From positions 104,812,526 to 104,876,525 of the forward strand of contig OX638132.1 in the NCBI GenBank assembly GCA_951804985.1: a stretch of 64,000 nt of DNA, in the 5' to 3' direction. A program made the translations under genes and the position numbers. The DNA comes from Dryomyza anilis. Lineage: Eukaryota > Arthropoda > Insecta > Diptera > Dryomyzidae. The notes beneath the pieces were generated by a model that worked only from the letters and a program-made list of their open reading frames with translations, had not been told where the DNA came from and did no database searches. Shown piece by piece: positions 1-13,110 of the stretch (within the stretch, counting starts at the first letter, position 1; each line of letters opens with the position of its first letter).

Positions 1-1290
1 GGTTCTAGGAATTTCCGCCTGGAAGAGAAATATCAGATTTTCGAATTTTTTGGAATGTTTTATTATTTTAAAAGTGGGATGGAACTGATAAACTGCAATT
101 TTTAAATTTCATAAATTAAATATTAAAAACATACCACATTTTAGTAATCCCGATAGTAGGAGTAGAATTCCAGGAAGATTTCAGATCTTGAACAATTCAA
201 TTCTCTAACGATATTTGTCGCTAAAAGAACTTAACGATTTTTTTCGATAGGGAGTTAAGAATCGCGCTACTCATTGTATTATCGATACTAAGAGTAGAGG
301 TACGGGTAGAGATCTAAATAGTTCCCATATATTTCCTTTATTATATTAAAATATCTATACAAGAAAATCTTGAATCTCTCTTCGACTGCCCGTACTACAG
401 TAATCTCCATTGAAATAGTAGAATTTCAGATCTTGAAATACATCTGAACTACTCATATTATTCTCGATATTAAAAGTATAGGTTTATGCAGAGTTCTGAG
501 TAGTTTCGATATATTTTAACTAATATATTTAAAGATCAATAGAAGATCTAATCTAATTTTGACAACCCGTAGTAATCTCGTTTCAAAAAGTTCAGAATTT
601 CCAAGGAGTTCAAAAATCCTTTTTATCATATATCAATATTTCGATATATCTCATTTCGGCTGTAATCTCGATACTTCGAGTAGAGTTCCGATTGTTTCGA
701 AATAATTTCGTTTCTTATTATATCAAAATGTTGATACAAGATAGATCCTCAATTACATCTCGAGTGCTCGGAGTAATCTCGATACTAAGAGTACAGTTTG
801 AAATGAAGTTCTAAGGCGATATATTTTCGAACCTTATGTATTATATACAAATTACGATATAATTTAGATCTTAAATGACATCTATGTACAAAAACTACTC
901 ACAATAATCTCGACAATAAAAATAAAATACCGGGAACATTTGCAAAAAGTTAAGAACAATGCAGATCTTTAATGATTTATATTTATTTTGACTTATATAT
1001 AATGAAATCTTGACTGGTCGTAGTAATCTCGATACTCAGAGTACAGTTTCGGGTGGAGTTACAATGAGTTATGATATATATCGAATGCTTGTAGTAATCT
1101 CGATAGTAAGAGTAGTGTTTCGGGTGGAGGTATGATATATTTTCGTACCTTATTTAAAAAAAACTTTCAATGTTAATTGGATCTTGAAATCATCTCATTA
1201 TTGCTCATAGTGATCTCGACCTCCACGTTGATTTCTAAAGAATTCCGAAAATTTAGAAAACCATATTGTATCAAAATTTCAACATATTTG
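1..1290. repeat. Degenerate tandem array, unit about 110-130 bp
   Basis: The motif AGTAATCTCGATACTAAGAG and variants recurs at about 142, 267, 395, 458, 568, 664, 772, 890, 1021 and 1096, usually followed by GTTTCGGGTGGAG-like sequence and a TATATTTTCG-like segment. AT-rich and strongly diverged, so an old satellite block. It probably continues left of the window. Confidence 0.7.
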
Positions 1291-1439
1291 ACTTATATTT
1301 ATAATTTATCCACATTTTTTAATATAGTCAGAGCGACTTAAGTATTCCTCCAGTAAGATCTGCTTAAATATTAATGATGCTAATTGTAGGTATGAAATAT
1401 TTAATTTAGTATTCCAAATTTTTACAATTCTTGTTAACT

Positions 1440-2790
1440 AACTAAACTCATCAAACTGAGTTCTTCGACAATCGGGCAACTACTGTGAGCAGGACTATCA
1501 AAAAAAAAAGAAAAAAGACAACGATGAATGCGTCTCATCATCATTCGTTATTGATTGGAATACAATGGATCCTTAAAGTGTGCTTACAAGCGCCGTAACT
1601 CAAACAAATTGCATTGACCAAACGCCTGCTTGGCACAACCGTGCGGCCTAAACGAGCAGACGTCCGGACAAAAAACCGATACTGATTCACCGATGGTCCA
1701 ACCGACTCATGCATGAGTGCATCCAGCAACTAGCGCGGATTACAAGATGCGAACAAGACAGTCGAACAGGAGATGCTACACCAAGATACATACTATATGT
1801 GCGCCGACTTTTTCGCATATGCTGATCCGCCGCATATAAATGCAAATAACCAAAAGTCAATATTTTCTCAATACCTTTTGTACTTCCTGCTCCTCTTCTT
1901 CCACCACCTTCCAACAGAATACGAAATTCATTTGAAGCATCGCAGAGGCGCTACGTCCGCATTATGCATAAAAATGCAGCCCGGAAAAACAAAAAATAAA
2001 ATTACAAATCTCCCATTGAACGACTTGATAACGATGTCGCGATGCGCGCGCGATCCCAAAGCAATTGCCTGGTCGCGCTTTGTTGTGATCTCCATATGCG
2101 CCCAGCGAGACATCATGACGCGTCGCTTGGTCGCCCATTCGATTAGCCTCGAATTGGTGCGAGCGCATGGCTGCAACATCGCGGATTTAACATGCATTTG
2201 GAATTCACTTAAGCGCTTCGGGATTGAATTGAATTTCTGTTATGCAGCTTATGCCCCAAGCACCCTGGACACTGCGCCTGGCCTTTATTCGCGTGACCCG
2301 CCCGCGACACCCGCTCGTTCGCCCGCCTCAACCACTCACGTTGTGTGTGACGACGCTGAGTCTAGTTTATTGGCGCGATTTCTTATTTGCATTCAAATGC
2401 ATTCATTGCTCTGCGTGATGTATGCGCCTGGACGGTCTTCCCGTTCTTTCCATTCGACTCACTGTGTGTACCGCCGTGCCGTTCTCTACCGTCCCGTCCT
2501 GTTCGTTGGCACCGTTCTTTGGCTTCGGCGCTGTGTCTGTCTTGCGTCCCCAGTGACCATGTGTTCACATACCAATTGCGCGAGACAGTTTGTTTTCCGC
2601 GTGTATTCAATGCCTGTGCAATTATTTGTGGAATTCCTTGGCGAATATATTGACTCGGTTGACTTGAGTTGGGTAGACATCCTTACAAGGAAGAGGAACT
2701 TTGTGCTTTGGCTTTTGTGGCATTTTGTTTGTAAATTTGTCAGAAAATTTGTTGTTTGTCGCATTTGTTAAATGGTTTAATGAGGGGCGG
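1440..2790. other. Unique GC-richer island with a 332-codon open frame
   Basis: Non-repetitive DNA of clearly higher GC than its flanks. Plus-strand 1773-2771 is open for 332 codons, yet shorter frames are open antisense, composition is Cys/His/Arg-heavy without domains, and no splice or promoter context is seen. I read it as non-coding, possibly regulatory, DNA. Confidence 0.35.
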
Positions 2791-3770
2791 CAGAAATTAA
2801 TGTTTGCATGTGAAGAAAGTTGTTTCTTTTTCTATGGAGAATATAAAGATTTATAAAAAAAAATGGATATGGAGTTGAAAATGGACGGAATTTAATACAG
2901 TTTAAATTTCCACTCATAATTTTACTTAACAAAAATACCTTCTGAGTCTATTTAGCATTGTACATATACTTATCTATGCGAGTGTCCGTATTTCTGTCTG
3001 TCGGGCTGTTGATATCGATTACAAGAAGAAAAGAAGAGCTGAATCAATTAAATTTATAACTTATATAGATTACGCTTTTTTTTTCTTCCAGGAAATAGAA
3101 ATAGATATCAAGAACAAACATCCGCTAAAAATAATGAAATTCATCCGCGCATCTGGATGGACGAAAATGGAAACACATCCATAGGACACCATATACAGGG
3201 AACACAATGGATCAACTCTCGTCTAAATAGTCGACAACACAACGATTGCGACACCTCAAAACCTAACCTAACCTTACTTGTATACCTTGGTGCGTGGTAT
3301 CGTTAGACCTGGAAGATAAAACTTAAAACTTATCTTTTTTATGAGTATTCCCTTCCCTTTAATTTATGGTAGAACATATAAAAATAATGTTTTTTTACGA
3401 ACAGAATTGTGATGCCCGAAATAAGTGAAAAATCGGTACATCAAACCTTCGTATATATTCTCAAATTTAACGAAATTATCTCATGATTACAGGCTTTCAG
3501 TAATTTCAGAATTCCATATCTCCGGATGTTGAACTCTGAACCATTTTGAACTATAGATTGAAACCGTAACGAATAGCGATGTAGACAACTAAAAACGATA
3601 TCAAAACCCTTATTCGATTCGGTTTCAATCCTTGCTTTAAATGTTAACCGCGTTCAATCTTTCATTTCTTCTTCACGGTTAAATAATTTAACAAAATTAA
3701 ATCGGAATTCATTATTTCAAACGTATTCAATCAGTCTTAACCGATCTCCAATTACTTTCCCCCATTAAAA
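2791..3770. other. AT-rich intergenic DNA
   Basis: No gene, array or bounded element recognised. Confidence 0.5.
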
Positions 3771-4600
3771 GATCAGCTACGCACTCGGCAGTTTTGTCAA
3801 TCATTACTCCAAGCTCCAAAGCGTTCTATATTTTTTGTTTGTTTTTTTTTGCAATCACATGGCACCTCTTCACAGGATTAACGCGGATTAACCTCACAGC
3901 TCTTTAGCATACATCACGCTACTCCAGCCAACTTGTTCCAACTACCGCACGTATGGATATAATGGATGCAGCAACACAGTTGGCCGTCTACAAAACGCAT
4001 GTCGAATGTCTCCACATTTGATGGCATTTACGATAAATTTGCGCGCGCGCGCTCAACTCATTTGACAAGCCTGGCTTGAGGCTCCTTTTATAATAACTGG
4101 CAACCCTGGTGCGACATGCAGTGGCTGCTGTTGCTGTCACTGTGGCTGTGGCTCTGTCCGCCAATTGCGTCGGTACAATGCAGAAGGAAACTGTGGAAGT
4201 TGGCATTAAAAAGACAAACGTCGCGCTTCAATCGAGCTTATTTATTGAAGTGTATGTAATGTCAAATAGGTTGTTTGTTGTTGGCTGTTGTTGTAGTCGT
4301 CATTGTTGTCGCGGCTTAACATTTAATTCAACCACCAGGCCTCAAGACCCAGACGACAGGCGCTCATTTGCAAGTCTATGACATGGTGCAGTGATGAGGC
4401 CAAGAGTTGATGGGGCTCACAGAGTTATGATCGGAGCAATTTGTGGAATATTTACATGTTGGATGGTTGTTGGTCTGTTTGGAGCAACTGCTAGGGCTGG
4501 TGTAGTGTAGTAAGTTGATATGATGCAATGGAACAGAATGGTGTAGATAATGGTGAAGTGCAAATTGAAGTTTATTTGAAGTTTGTAGCGTAGAAATGTT
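3771..4600. other. Unique island, candidate regulatory DNA
   Basis: GC-richer, non-repetitive, with imperfect TGT/GCT triplet runs (4115-4160, 4270-4310) and an alternating GC run near 4040. Short open frames on both strands lack protein-like features. Confidence 0.3.
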
Positions 4601-4776
4601 TTTTTTTTTTGTTTGGTGCAGTATTTTTTTTTTTTTTAATTATAAATACCTAATTTAAATGCCATCCGTTAGATTAAAATATTCTTTTATCTTTTAAATA
4701 TTTCAAACAATTAATAGTTTTTTTGATATAAATACATAAGTAAATACTATTGAATGCTACAAAATACTATTAAATT

Positions 4777-4800
4777 ACACTACACAACAAAAAGAGAAAA
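4777..4800. mobile_element. Terminal fragment of an ACACTAC-type MITE
   Basis: ACACTACACAACAAAAAGAG closely matches the inverted end of the element at 30982-31465. It is cut off by the dispersed element beginning at 4801. Confidence 0.45.
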
Positions 4801-5514
4801 CCAGTTGGGAAGGTTAGATCACATGGGAAATTTTAAAGTAGGTGTAATTATGATAGTTAGGATTATCAAAATTATAGTCGGTCTAAGCCGACTATAAATA
4901 CCGTACACATATGTGTGGTTACCATTCAAAGTGATATATAGGTCACCAGGGTATACGAATCCTGAAAATAACTACAAAAATTCAATCGCTGAAGAATTTC
5001 CATTCATTTGATACCCATATTTACAAATGGGTAGGTGTACCGAATTTCGATTTTTTTTTTTGTGAACCACAAGTCTTTTTGCCGGAAAACATTATTATAA
5101 TGTATTTGAGCATGATATCAATATATATTTGACCAAAAAAGTTTACCTAAGCACGTATACATAAAAATTGATCTTTATATGTACATTTTATATGAGGTAT
5201 TTGAACATAAGTGGTCGGATCATAGGTCACAATAAACCGATCTCGCCAATTTTCGCACATACAGCGTAGGTATATTAGTAATCTAAGTTATAAGTTTCAT
5301 TTATCTAGCTCTTCTATTTTAAAAGTAGTAGGGATTTAAACAGACAGACAGACAGACAGACGGACAGACGGACAGACGGACATCGCTAAATCGACTCAGG
5401 AGGTCATGCTGATCAAGAATATATATACTTGTCCATACCGGAGATGCTTCCTTCTGGGTGTTACAAACGGCGTACCAAACTGAATATACCCTTTCACTCT
5501 TAGTGTAGGGTATA
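4801..5514 (-). mobile_element. ATACCCTACACC-type dispersed element, copy 1 (reverse)
   Basis: Reads in reverse: CCAGTTGGGAAGGTTAG (terminal end), the AGTCGG...CCGACT small palindrome, a CAGA/CGGA microsatellite at 5341-5381, the conserved TGATCAAGAATATATATAC core, and the GTGTAGGGTAT end. It is diverged from copies 3-6 (a different subfamily in the GTAACACCC region). No coding capacity. Confidence 0.8.
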
Positions 5515-5740
5515 AAAAGTATGCGCAGTAAATGGCACTATTTTAGTATTATTGACAATGATACGCAGAATTCGAATGTATTTATTAATTAAAAAAAATT
5601 CTATGGTTAGGTTTACGAGATATCGGCCAATAACTTTTCAACAGAGCTTTCAAAAACGTGGTCACATATATTTGTTAATATATCGCGTTTAAAAATAATA
5701 ATTAGAATTAGGTGTAAATTAAAAAATCCCATTTTGTGTT

Positions 5741-6140
5741 TTATACCCTACACCCATAGGTTACAGGTTAAACTATGTATATGACGATATTTTAGCGAAT
5801 CTTAGAAGGCGTTACAGGTAAGAAAAGTATATATTTTCTTGATCAGCATCACTTTTCGAGTCGATTTAGACATGCCCGTCTGTCTGTTCGCCTATACACG
5901 ATAAATTGATAAATACAATTCCGAATGTGATAAAATATATCTTCAATATATTCTAGTAGGAAAGTAATTTTATGTTCAAAAATGAGTCAACGTACTCAAC
6001 TACATCCCATACAAGATATGGGTTTTCTTTTTAGGATCCCATATCTCGTAAAGTATTAAAGATAAAGTTATAAAAATTAGTTACAAACAATCATCTATCA
6101 ATACGTTCTCAAAACATTGGCGTGATTGGCTCACATTTTT
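5741..6140 (+). mobile_element. ATACCCTACACC-type element, copy 2 (3'-truncated, diverged)
   Basis: Begins TTATACCCTACACCC and keeps the TTCTTGATCAGCATCAC core and the GTCTGTCTGTTC run, but stops about 400 bp in, at the GGCGTGATTGGCTCAC region, exactly where copy 3 begins. Confidence 0.75.
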
Positions 6141-6943
6141 ATACCCTACACCAATGAGGTACAGGGTATATTAACTTTGTGCATATATTGTAACGCCCCT
6201 TAGGAGGCGTGTCCGGTATGGAAAAGTATATATATATTCTTGATCAGCATCACTACCCGAGTCCGTTTAGTCATGTCCGTCTGTCTGTCCGTCTTGCTGT
6301 CTTGCTGTCCGAATACAGAATAACTTGAGAAATACTGATCAGAATGCGATCAAATTTCGTCTCAATATATTTTAGCCAAAAGTAGGAATTGAGTTTGAAA
6401 ATGAGCCAAATCGGTCAACGGACACGCCCACCTCCCATACAAGTCACTTTTATATAACTCTTTAAGAACTAATAACTCGAAAAATATTCAAGGTATAGTT
6501 ATAAAATTTAACACGTATTGTTAGAATTTACCTAAAAATATGTGGTCAGAAAATGGGCGTGATCCGCCCACTTTTTTTTTCATTATTTCCCGGGTTTTTA
6601 TAACGGAAATTTGATCCGTAAATTATTAAAATCAAATCTATGAAATATTAGCCTTTCAAAATTTTAAATATAGGTGTGGTCCGCCCAATTATATTTTTCA
6701 ATTTTTTTTTTAGTTTTTTATACTTTATATAAATTTTTTAATTTATGGGGATATAAAACGTACATTTCTGATATATGAATAATATTCTGAGGGTGGGGAG
6801 GTTCAGCATAATTAAAAATTTTAAATTAAGGTATACAATTAAATATTCCTCATTAATATCTCCACCAAAGGTGTAGGGTATTCCATAGTCGGGCCCGACC
6901 GACTATAAAAATCCGCCCCATGTGACCTAACTTTCCCAACTCG
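6141..6943 (+). mobile_element. ATACCCTACACC-type element, copy 3 (near full length)
   Basis: Begins with the palindromic ATACCCTACACCAATGAGGT / ACAGGGTAT end and runs through AACGCCCCTTAGGAGGCG, GATCAGCATCAC, a GTCTGTCTGTCC run, AATGGGCGTGATCCGCCC and GGCGTGGTCCGCCC-like blocks, to AGTCGGGCCCGACCGACT and CTTTCCCAACTCG. No open frame, no clear target duplication. Confidence 0.85.
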
Positions 6944-7330
6944 TTTCTTTTTTATTTTTATGCCTATTTATATAGTACATTTTTGTCATCAAAATTGTCC
7001 AAAAAGTGTGGACTAATTTTGAAATATTACAAACTGTTATCTTACTTTCTCGATTTTATCCAATTTTTTAAATGCATTTTTTAATTAAAATGCATTTAAT
7101 GTCAGTTATTCGGCGACTTTTGCAAACCCAAAAATAAAAACGAAGAAATCACAATTTAAAACTTATTGAGTCATTCGTTAAATGGATGATAAATTCATAT
7201 CACTAATATTGTACGAAAATTTAGTTTACGGAAAACTGTTCTACAAGTTCATATCTCTGGTTTGTGTACAACATAAAAACACTCTTATGTTTGGTTAAAA
7301 TTATAACAATTAACTTTATTAATTCACATT
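6944..7330. other. AT-rich intergenic DNA
   Basis: Nothing recognised beyond AT-rich unique sequence. Confidence 0.4.
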
Positions 7331-7700
7331 AACTAACAACTTTACTAATTATAAATTCTGACAACTGCTGAATGTCCGCTATAACTTGACATTGTTCTTA
7401 CAAGAGATGCACTCGACCACTTTCCAATCACTACTGAAGTGCTGCGCCTCAGATGTTTGACGCGGTTCGACATGATTCAAAAACCTTCTTCAATTTTCGT
7501 GAATGCTTTATGCTATTGACATCTCATTCGCACTCATGTGTTTCAATGTGCTGATCTTCCATCTCTTTCTCGCACATTGCCTCAGTGCGCTGAATGATCT
7601 TCCGTCTCTTTCTAACACATAGCTTAGTGCTCTGAATTGTCTTGCGTCTCATTTACTGTTGTTGATTGCTTGACACTTGCAAATTACCTCTTTTCGTAAC
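7331..7700. repeat. Segment with a short triplicated unit
   Basis: From about 7547 to 7655 a unit of roughly 45-55 bp occurs three times, recognised by GCTGATCTTCCATCTCTTTC, GAATGATCTTCCGTCTCTTT and GAATTGTCTTGCGTCTCATT. The surrounding GC-richer block may be part of an unrecognised element. Confidence 0.5.
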
Positions 7701-8970
7701 TATATTTTATGGTCATTAATATTATGAATATGTTCTACAATATAATGAATCGTATTTTGAACAGAGGTCAAAGTTAAGGTTAACCTTTTTGGAGGCTCCT
7801 TAATAACTCTCACTAAATAACATTTATTAAATAAATCAATGAAAAACCAAAAATAAAAATATTTTTTTTTTTAATTTTCGATTTCGGTTTGTGAGAATAT
7901 TTTATTTTTGATTTCGGTAGGAGAGAAACCTTTTTTTTTTGAAAAATGTCGGTTGCGGTTGAACAGTGAGAGATATAACGGTTAACAAAATATTTCTCTC
8001 ATAATATATGTTGAACTTATATATTTTTTTAAATAAATTAATTAATGGAAATTTGTTTTACAAATTTTTCAAAAAAAAAAAACATTTTTAGAAAAAATTC
8101 GAAAAAAAAAAATTTTTGAAAAAAATTTGTATACAAAAAACAAAAAAAAAAACCGATCAAAAAATTTACTTTCGAAACAAATTAGGTACTCAAAAAAAAA
8201 AAATGTATCGAAAAAATTTTTTTTTTCAAGAACGGAATTCATCAATATGATGTACATGTATTTTCTGTGTATGTATATAAAACCTTAAAAGCAAAAATTA
8301 AACATTTTTATATCGAAAAAATAGTTCAAAAATGTTTGATCGACAAAAACAACAATGTTCGAAAAAAATTGTTATGCAATCGAAATCACTATACTCAAAA
8401 ATAAAAATTCGACAAAAAGAATAATGAAAAAAATATTCTTTGGACGATAATAACAACGCAAGGATCGAAATTATATTATTTAAAAAAAAACTATTCGACA
8501 AAAACATTCAAAAAATTCCGAAAAAAAAATTGTTAAATAAAAATTTTAAACGACGAATATGTTGTTCGAAATCAACAACAAATTTTTATGTTTCTCCAAT
8601 CAATTTTGCAATCAATCTGATCTCAGTGATCAGATTTTTTCTGATCTCTGGTTTTGAATGGCAAAATGTTTAAAAAATGAAAAAAAACATTTTTTTCTTT
8701 GAACTTATGAACTTGTACTTCTGATGTTACATCATATCTGATGTTACAAACAATAAACGTTTTCGGTCCGGTTACAGTTCCAAGTCTGGTTTCACACGAG
8801 CTCTGCTTAAAATATTAAAGATTAGTCTAGCTAAAGTGCATGAAATATATTTTTCTAAATATTAAATATAAATTTAAAATTATAAAAAAAGTAAAAAAAA
8901 ACAATAAAATGAATAAAATTCCTTGCGCATGTAAAACACCTTTAATATATTTTCATAAATCAAAATTTTA
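7701..8970. repeat. Low-complexity A/T-rich DNA with oligo-A runs
   Basis: Between 8040 and 8570 runs of 6-12 adenines are punctuated by TTCG or TCGA every 15-30 bp. The resulting Phe/Lys-only frames are compositional artefacts. Confidence 0.6.
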
Positions 8971-10480
8971 AATTCAAATCAACGATAACCCTCGTAACAC
9001 CTCAGACGCGTGTGCCTTCCCCCCGATGCCATCAAGCATGACCTCGCCTCACCCTCATTTCTGAAGCCCTAACATGGCGTGAAAATATTGCAACTTTATT
9101 TAGTTAACAGGCGCGAAAAATTTCGCGTGTCCCAGCAGCATCAACGTAGCCACATGCGTCCTCTCGCGCACCCAACGAAACAAGCATTATTTAGCAACAT
9201 GTTGCTCTTAGCACCCAGAGCCAACCAACATCAGAATCGGACACATCCTCCTCAGCAGATTCATCCTTAGCAGCAACGGCAGCGGCAGCGGCAGCAGCAG
9301 CAGCAGCGTTCAACATCGATTCGTTATGATTGCATGTTAAATGATTCCCGCTGAGTTATTACGAGACAAAATCCTTATTTATCGCCTTCTGATTTATTTG
9401 TAAACGATTTCCCTCCGCCACATCATCATCATCATCACCACCACATAGGGGTTTTTGTTAACCTCTTCACTTGTTGCGGATTACATTTTGTTCGACTTAA
9501 ACGTCTGAATCATCAACGTGTTCTGTTGCAAGAGTTCAGGTGTTCCTGGTTCAGCGTTGTCATTTTGAAGGGAACAGAAATTAAATTTTTATACTGTGAT
9601 AACTATATGCTAAATAGGGCTCGTTCTAGTGTGACATTTAACATTTTCTTTCATAAATATTTCACAAATCTATACCGTTTTGAATTCGATTCAAATATAA
9701 TTATTTTAAATCGAACTTGGAACATCAAAAACAAATTCGATCGCAAGTTGCATTATGCCGAATTAATTTTAAAATTCTTCTATATGATTTGGATTTCTGT
9801 TGCACTGTTTACTAATTTCATTTTAAATAACCTGAACTTTTCAACCGCACCCAAATCAATTCGTTTCGATCTTCAACGCGAAATCGTTTAATTTCTACCA
9901 CGTTTCTGTTTTGTTCTCTTGTGGTTGTTGTACATCTTATTATCCCCACATTCAGTTGTGACTTTTTTTTTGCATCTGGCAGCACTGTTCCAGCAGCAAT
10001 CGGTCGGTCGCTCGACATTTCACGTTATGCTGTCCGGGGTTTATATTAATAAAATAAGCTTTGTCAGGCAATTTACAACGCATTTCCACGCGCAGATTAC
10101 CAGCTTTAATACGGAAAGATTCGCCATCAGCAACACCACGTCCCGAGCAACACTCATGAGCAACAACATGACAACAACAGCAGCAGCAGCAAACCCGTCG
10201 CTGCCGAGTGGCCAGCCAGACAGACGCTGCGCTGCACTGCATTCTCGCACTGGCCACGAAATGGTGTTTGTTCGTTAATTAGTGAACATATTTCGTATAA
10301 TCGGTGTCATATTAGTTATAAATTGGATAAAAGCACAAAACGACAACTTAATTAATTTTAAATTCCGATTTATTTCGATGTCTGTATCGTGGAAGGCAGG
10401 CTGAGAACAGCGCGAGTTTAGATACATAAATATTATGCGGCATTCTAATAAACGGCGAGAAATGAGGTGTGGTTTTATTA
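8971..10480. other. Unique island, candidate regulatory DNA
   Basis: GC-richer blocks at 8990-9560 and 9900-10270 flank an AT-rich core. They contain a CGGCAG/CAG triplet run (9270-9309), a CAT/CAC run (9420-9445) and short ACA/GCA runs (10150-10190). No coding frame is convincing. Confidence 0.3.
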
Positions 10481-10739
10481 ATTTTTATAATTTTTCTGTA
10501 TGTTTAACATGTAGATTTTAGTAAATTTTTAAGAACATTTTTTTTTTACAATATTTATATATTTAATTATTTTTTTTTAATTCGTATTAATTCTTAATAT
10601 ATTTAATATTAGTAATTTTCTTCTTTATACTTTTTATTTTGAATTTGCGTAAATTTAAATTTTATAACTGTTTTTCGTATAATTTCAAAGATTTTGATTA
10701 TTTAATATTTTTTTTATTTTAAATTAGGATTTTATTTAA

Positions 10740-11290
10740 GACTAGCTGGACCCGTGTACGACTCGTGTCCGTAAAATTCTTACCGGTAGAATTCTTCCCC
10801 GTAGTGTTTTTACAGTATTGTGGTGAGTTTTAGTGTGATGAATTTAATATGGTGAGTTTTGGTGTGGTGAGTTTTAGTGTGGTGAGTTTCGGTATGGTAA
10901 GTTTTGGCGTAGTGAATTTTGGTGTGGTGAGATTAATTAAGATGATTACTTGAAATCGATATCATTAGGGCTGAGATATAGCGTACTGAATTTTTGGGTT
11001 CTATGGGAAGTGCCACTCCTCTTTGTCCAATCTAGTTTATATATGGTTTAGGATACTCCATGGACTTTATAGCATAGTAATGCAAATTATCAGAAAAATA
11101 CATTCAGTGGTTTTGTTATGAATCTGAGTTATACACCAAAAATAAAAATGGGCGTAAAAGTGGGCGTGGTCAACGAAAACTGTGTAGTGACCTTCTCCTG
11201 GGTCTCTAGGATATATATTCCAAATTTTAAGAAAATCCGTCCACAGGTGTACGTTTGCATAGGAAAATGAGTTTTAAATAATATAGATTT
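10740..11290 (+). repeat. Dispersed repeat with an internal GTGGTGAGTTTTGGT array
   Basis: Starts CTAGCTGGACCCGTGTACG, like a common insect repeat that reads AGCTGACCCG (from memory). At about 10818-10940 a 15-20 bp unit GTGGTGAGTTTTAGT is repeated about seven times. Downstream is a GGGCGTAAAAGTGGGCGTGG block ending with GTTTGCATAGG near 11260. Confidence 0.5.
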
Positions 11291-11299
11291 GAAATTTTT

Positions 11300-11790
11300 G
11301 TAAATTTAAAATTTTGAATTCTTATGAAAATTTTGTATTTTTATGAAAACTTTTAATTTTTAGTAAATTTTGAATTTTTAGTAAAATTTTGAATTTTTAG
11401 TAAAATTTTGAATTTTTAGTAAAATTTTGAATTTTTAGTAAAATTTTGAATTTTTAGTAAAATTTTGAATTTTAGTAAAATTTTGAATTTTTAGTAAAAT
11501 TTTGAATTTTTAGTAATATTTTGAATTTTTAGTAAAATTTTGAATTTTTAATAAATTTTTAGTAACTTTTTGAATTTTTAGTAAAATTTTGACTTTTTTA
11601 ATCAAATTTTGAAATTTTATTAAAAATGTGAATTTTTATTTAAATTTTGAATTTTTTTTCAAAATTTAAATTTTATGTAAAATTTTGAGTTTTTATTTGA
11701 AAATTGAATTTTTAGTAAAATTTTGAATTTTTAGTGAAATTTTGAATTTTTAGTAAAATTTTGAATTTTTATTAATATATAAAAATTGTT
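11300..11790 (+). repeat. 19-bp minisatellite array, locus 1
   Basis: Roughly 20 or more units of TTTTTAGTAAAATTTTGAA, most regular at 11370-11550 and decaying at both ends. The same unit, variously diverged, appears at 14455-15050 and, in reverse, at 56905-57191. Confidence 0.9.
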
Positions 11791-12170
11791 AAAAATTTTT
11801 GAATATTCGACTGAAAAATAAAATATAAAATTAAATTATTTTCGTTGAAAATTGGTAGTTTTTCGAAAGAAATTAAGAAAATTCTAAACGAAATAGAAAT
11901 TTCCAAATGAAATTATTAAAATACTTACTGAATCTAAGATTTTTCCATTTCAAATGATGAAATTTCGAAAAGAAATTGAGAGTTTCAGTTTAAAATTTAA
12001 ATAATGGAGATGTCGATGAAATTTGAAATTCCATTTTCTTTCAAATTTAATTTGAAAAATTTCCAATTCATAATGGAAATTCACATTTTAATATTTTTCA
12101 GTTTCAGTTGAAAATAGTGTAGGTACCTACTAAAAATAAAATTTCAACACTGAATCCAAAATGTTACTTA
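11791..12170. other. AT-rich intergenic DNA
   Basis: Many GAAATTT/AAATTTC words, which look like weak, scrambled repeats. No bounded element seen. Confidence 0.4.
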
Positions 12171-13110
12171 CAATTTAAAATGTTCACTATAATCTATTTT
12201 TCTCTGTGCACATTGCCATATATTGCTGCTGATCGTGTTGATCGTTGGCGTGCTAATCATCATCTTGTTGTTGACGTCGTCGTCATGTTGTTTTTTGGCC
12301 ACCACAACAATACAGCCACAATAGAGCCCCAATACAGCTACGGTTTTATTACCTTATCTTAAATTCAGCGTTTTGCATAGGAACAACAAAACACAACAAG
12401 CTGTGTTTTTGTCGATCTATGCCACACTCGACTCGATCGTTTTACTTTAAATCGTGTTTCCTGTTTTTATTTTGCGATTCTTAGAATTTTACGACTTGAA
12501 GCAGCTCAGAACAACGAACAACGAAACAGAAAACAGAATTTGTACCCTGGCCAAGACTGGCTGGCTGTATCCTTGCTCCTCGGTTCCATACAAATTGATA
12601 TATTGCAGCGATCATCACTGATCATCATTTGTGGTGTCTTCAACGATTTCAGTTTTTCGATTTCAGCCTCACTCGTTCGACCGTTTTTTATATTATTTTT
12701 TATTTTGGTTTGTCTCCTCGTTTGTGGGGCTATTCGCTCTGCGCCGTTTGAAATGGTTTAAATTATCTTATAACTTAATTCATTAATAAATTTATGAATT
12801 ACCTGTTATAAATTGTTGAAATTTATTATCGTCTCCTTTGTGAATCATGTTCTGTGTGTTGCTTCGACGCGCCGTGCTCTACGTTAACCATGGCTGACAT
12901 TGATTTGGTAACATCTCGGAGGCTGCTCTGCTGCCTGACTCTGGGCCGAATCGGACCGAACCGAACCGCACCGGACTGTCTGTCTGTCTATTATGTTAAA
13001 TGGCTTAAATAAGTTATCAAGGATTAACTTGCTACATCGTTTTCGAATAAATACATCTTTCAGTTAAACACACAGAATCGAGAGCCCACTGAGCTCCGTT
13101 TTCTTTTAAA
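12171..13110. other. Unique island, candidate regulatory DNA
   Basis: GC-richer, non-repetitive segment. It holds an imperfect CCGAACCGAACCGCACCGGA run at about 12950-12975 and a GTCTGTCTGTC run. Short plus-strand frames here are not protein-like. Confidence 0.3.

Noticed and set aside
4801..6943. Helitron assignment for the ATACCCTACACC family
   Set aside because: Hairpin near an end is suggestive, but neither a 5' TC nor a 3' CTRR with A/T insertion could be established, so the family is left unassigned.
8069..8673. Phe- or Lys-rich frames
   Set aside because: Products of oligo-A/oligo-T runs.
9526..9891. 121-codon plus-strand frame
   Set aside because: AT-driven Phe/Asn/Ile composition, no domain, no splice or promoter context.
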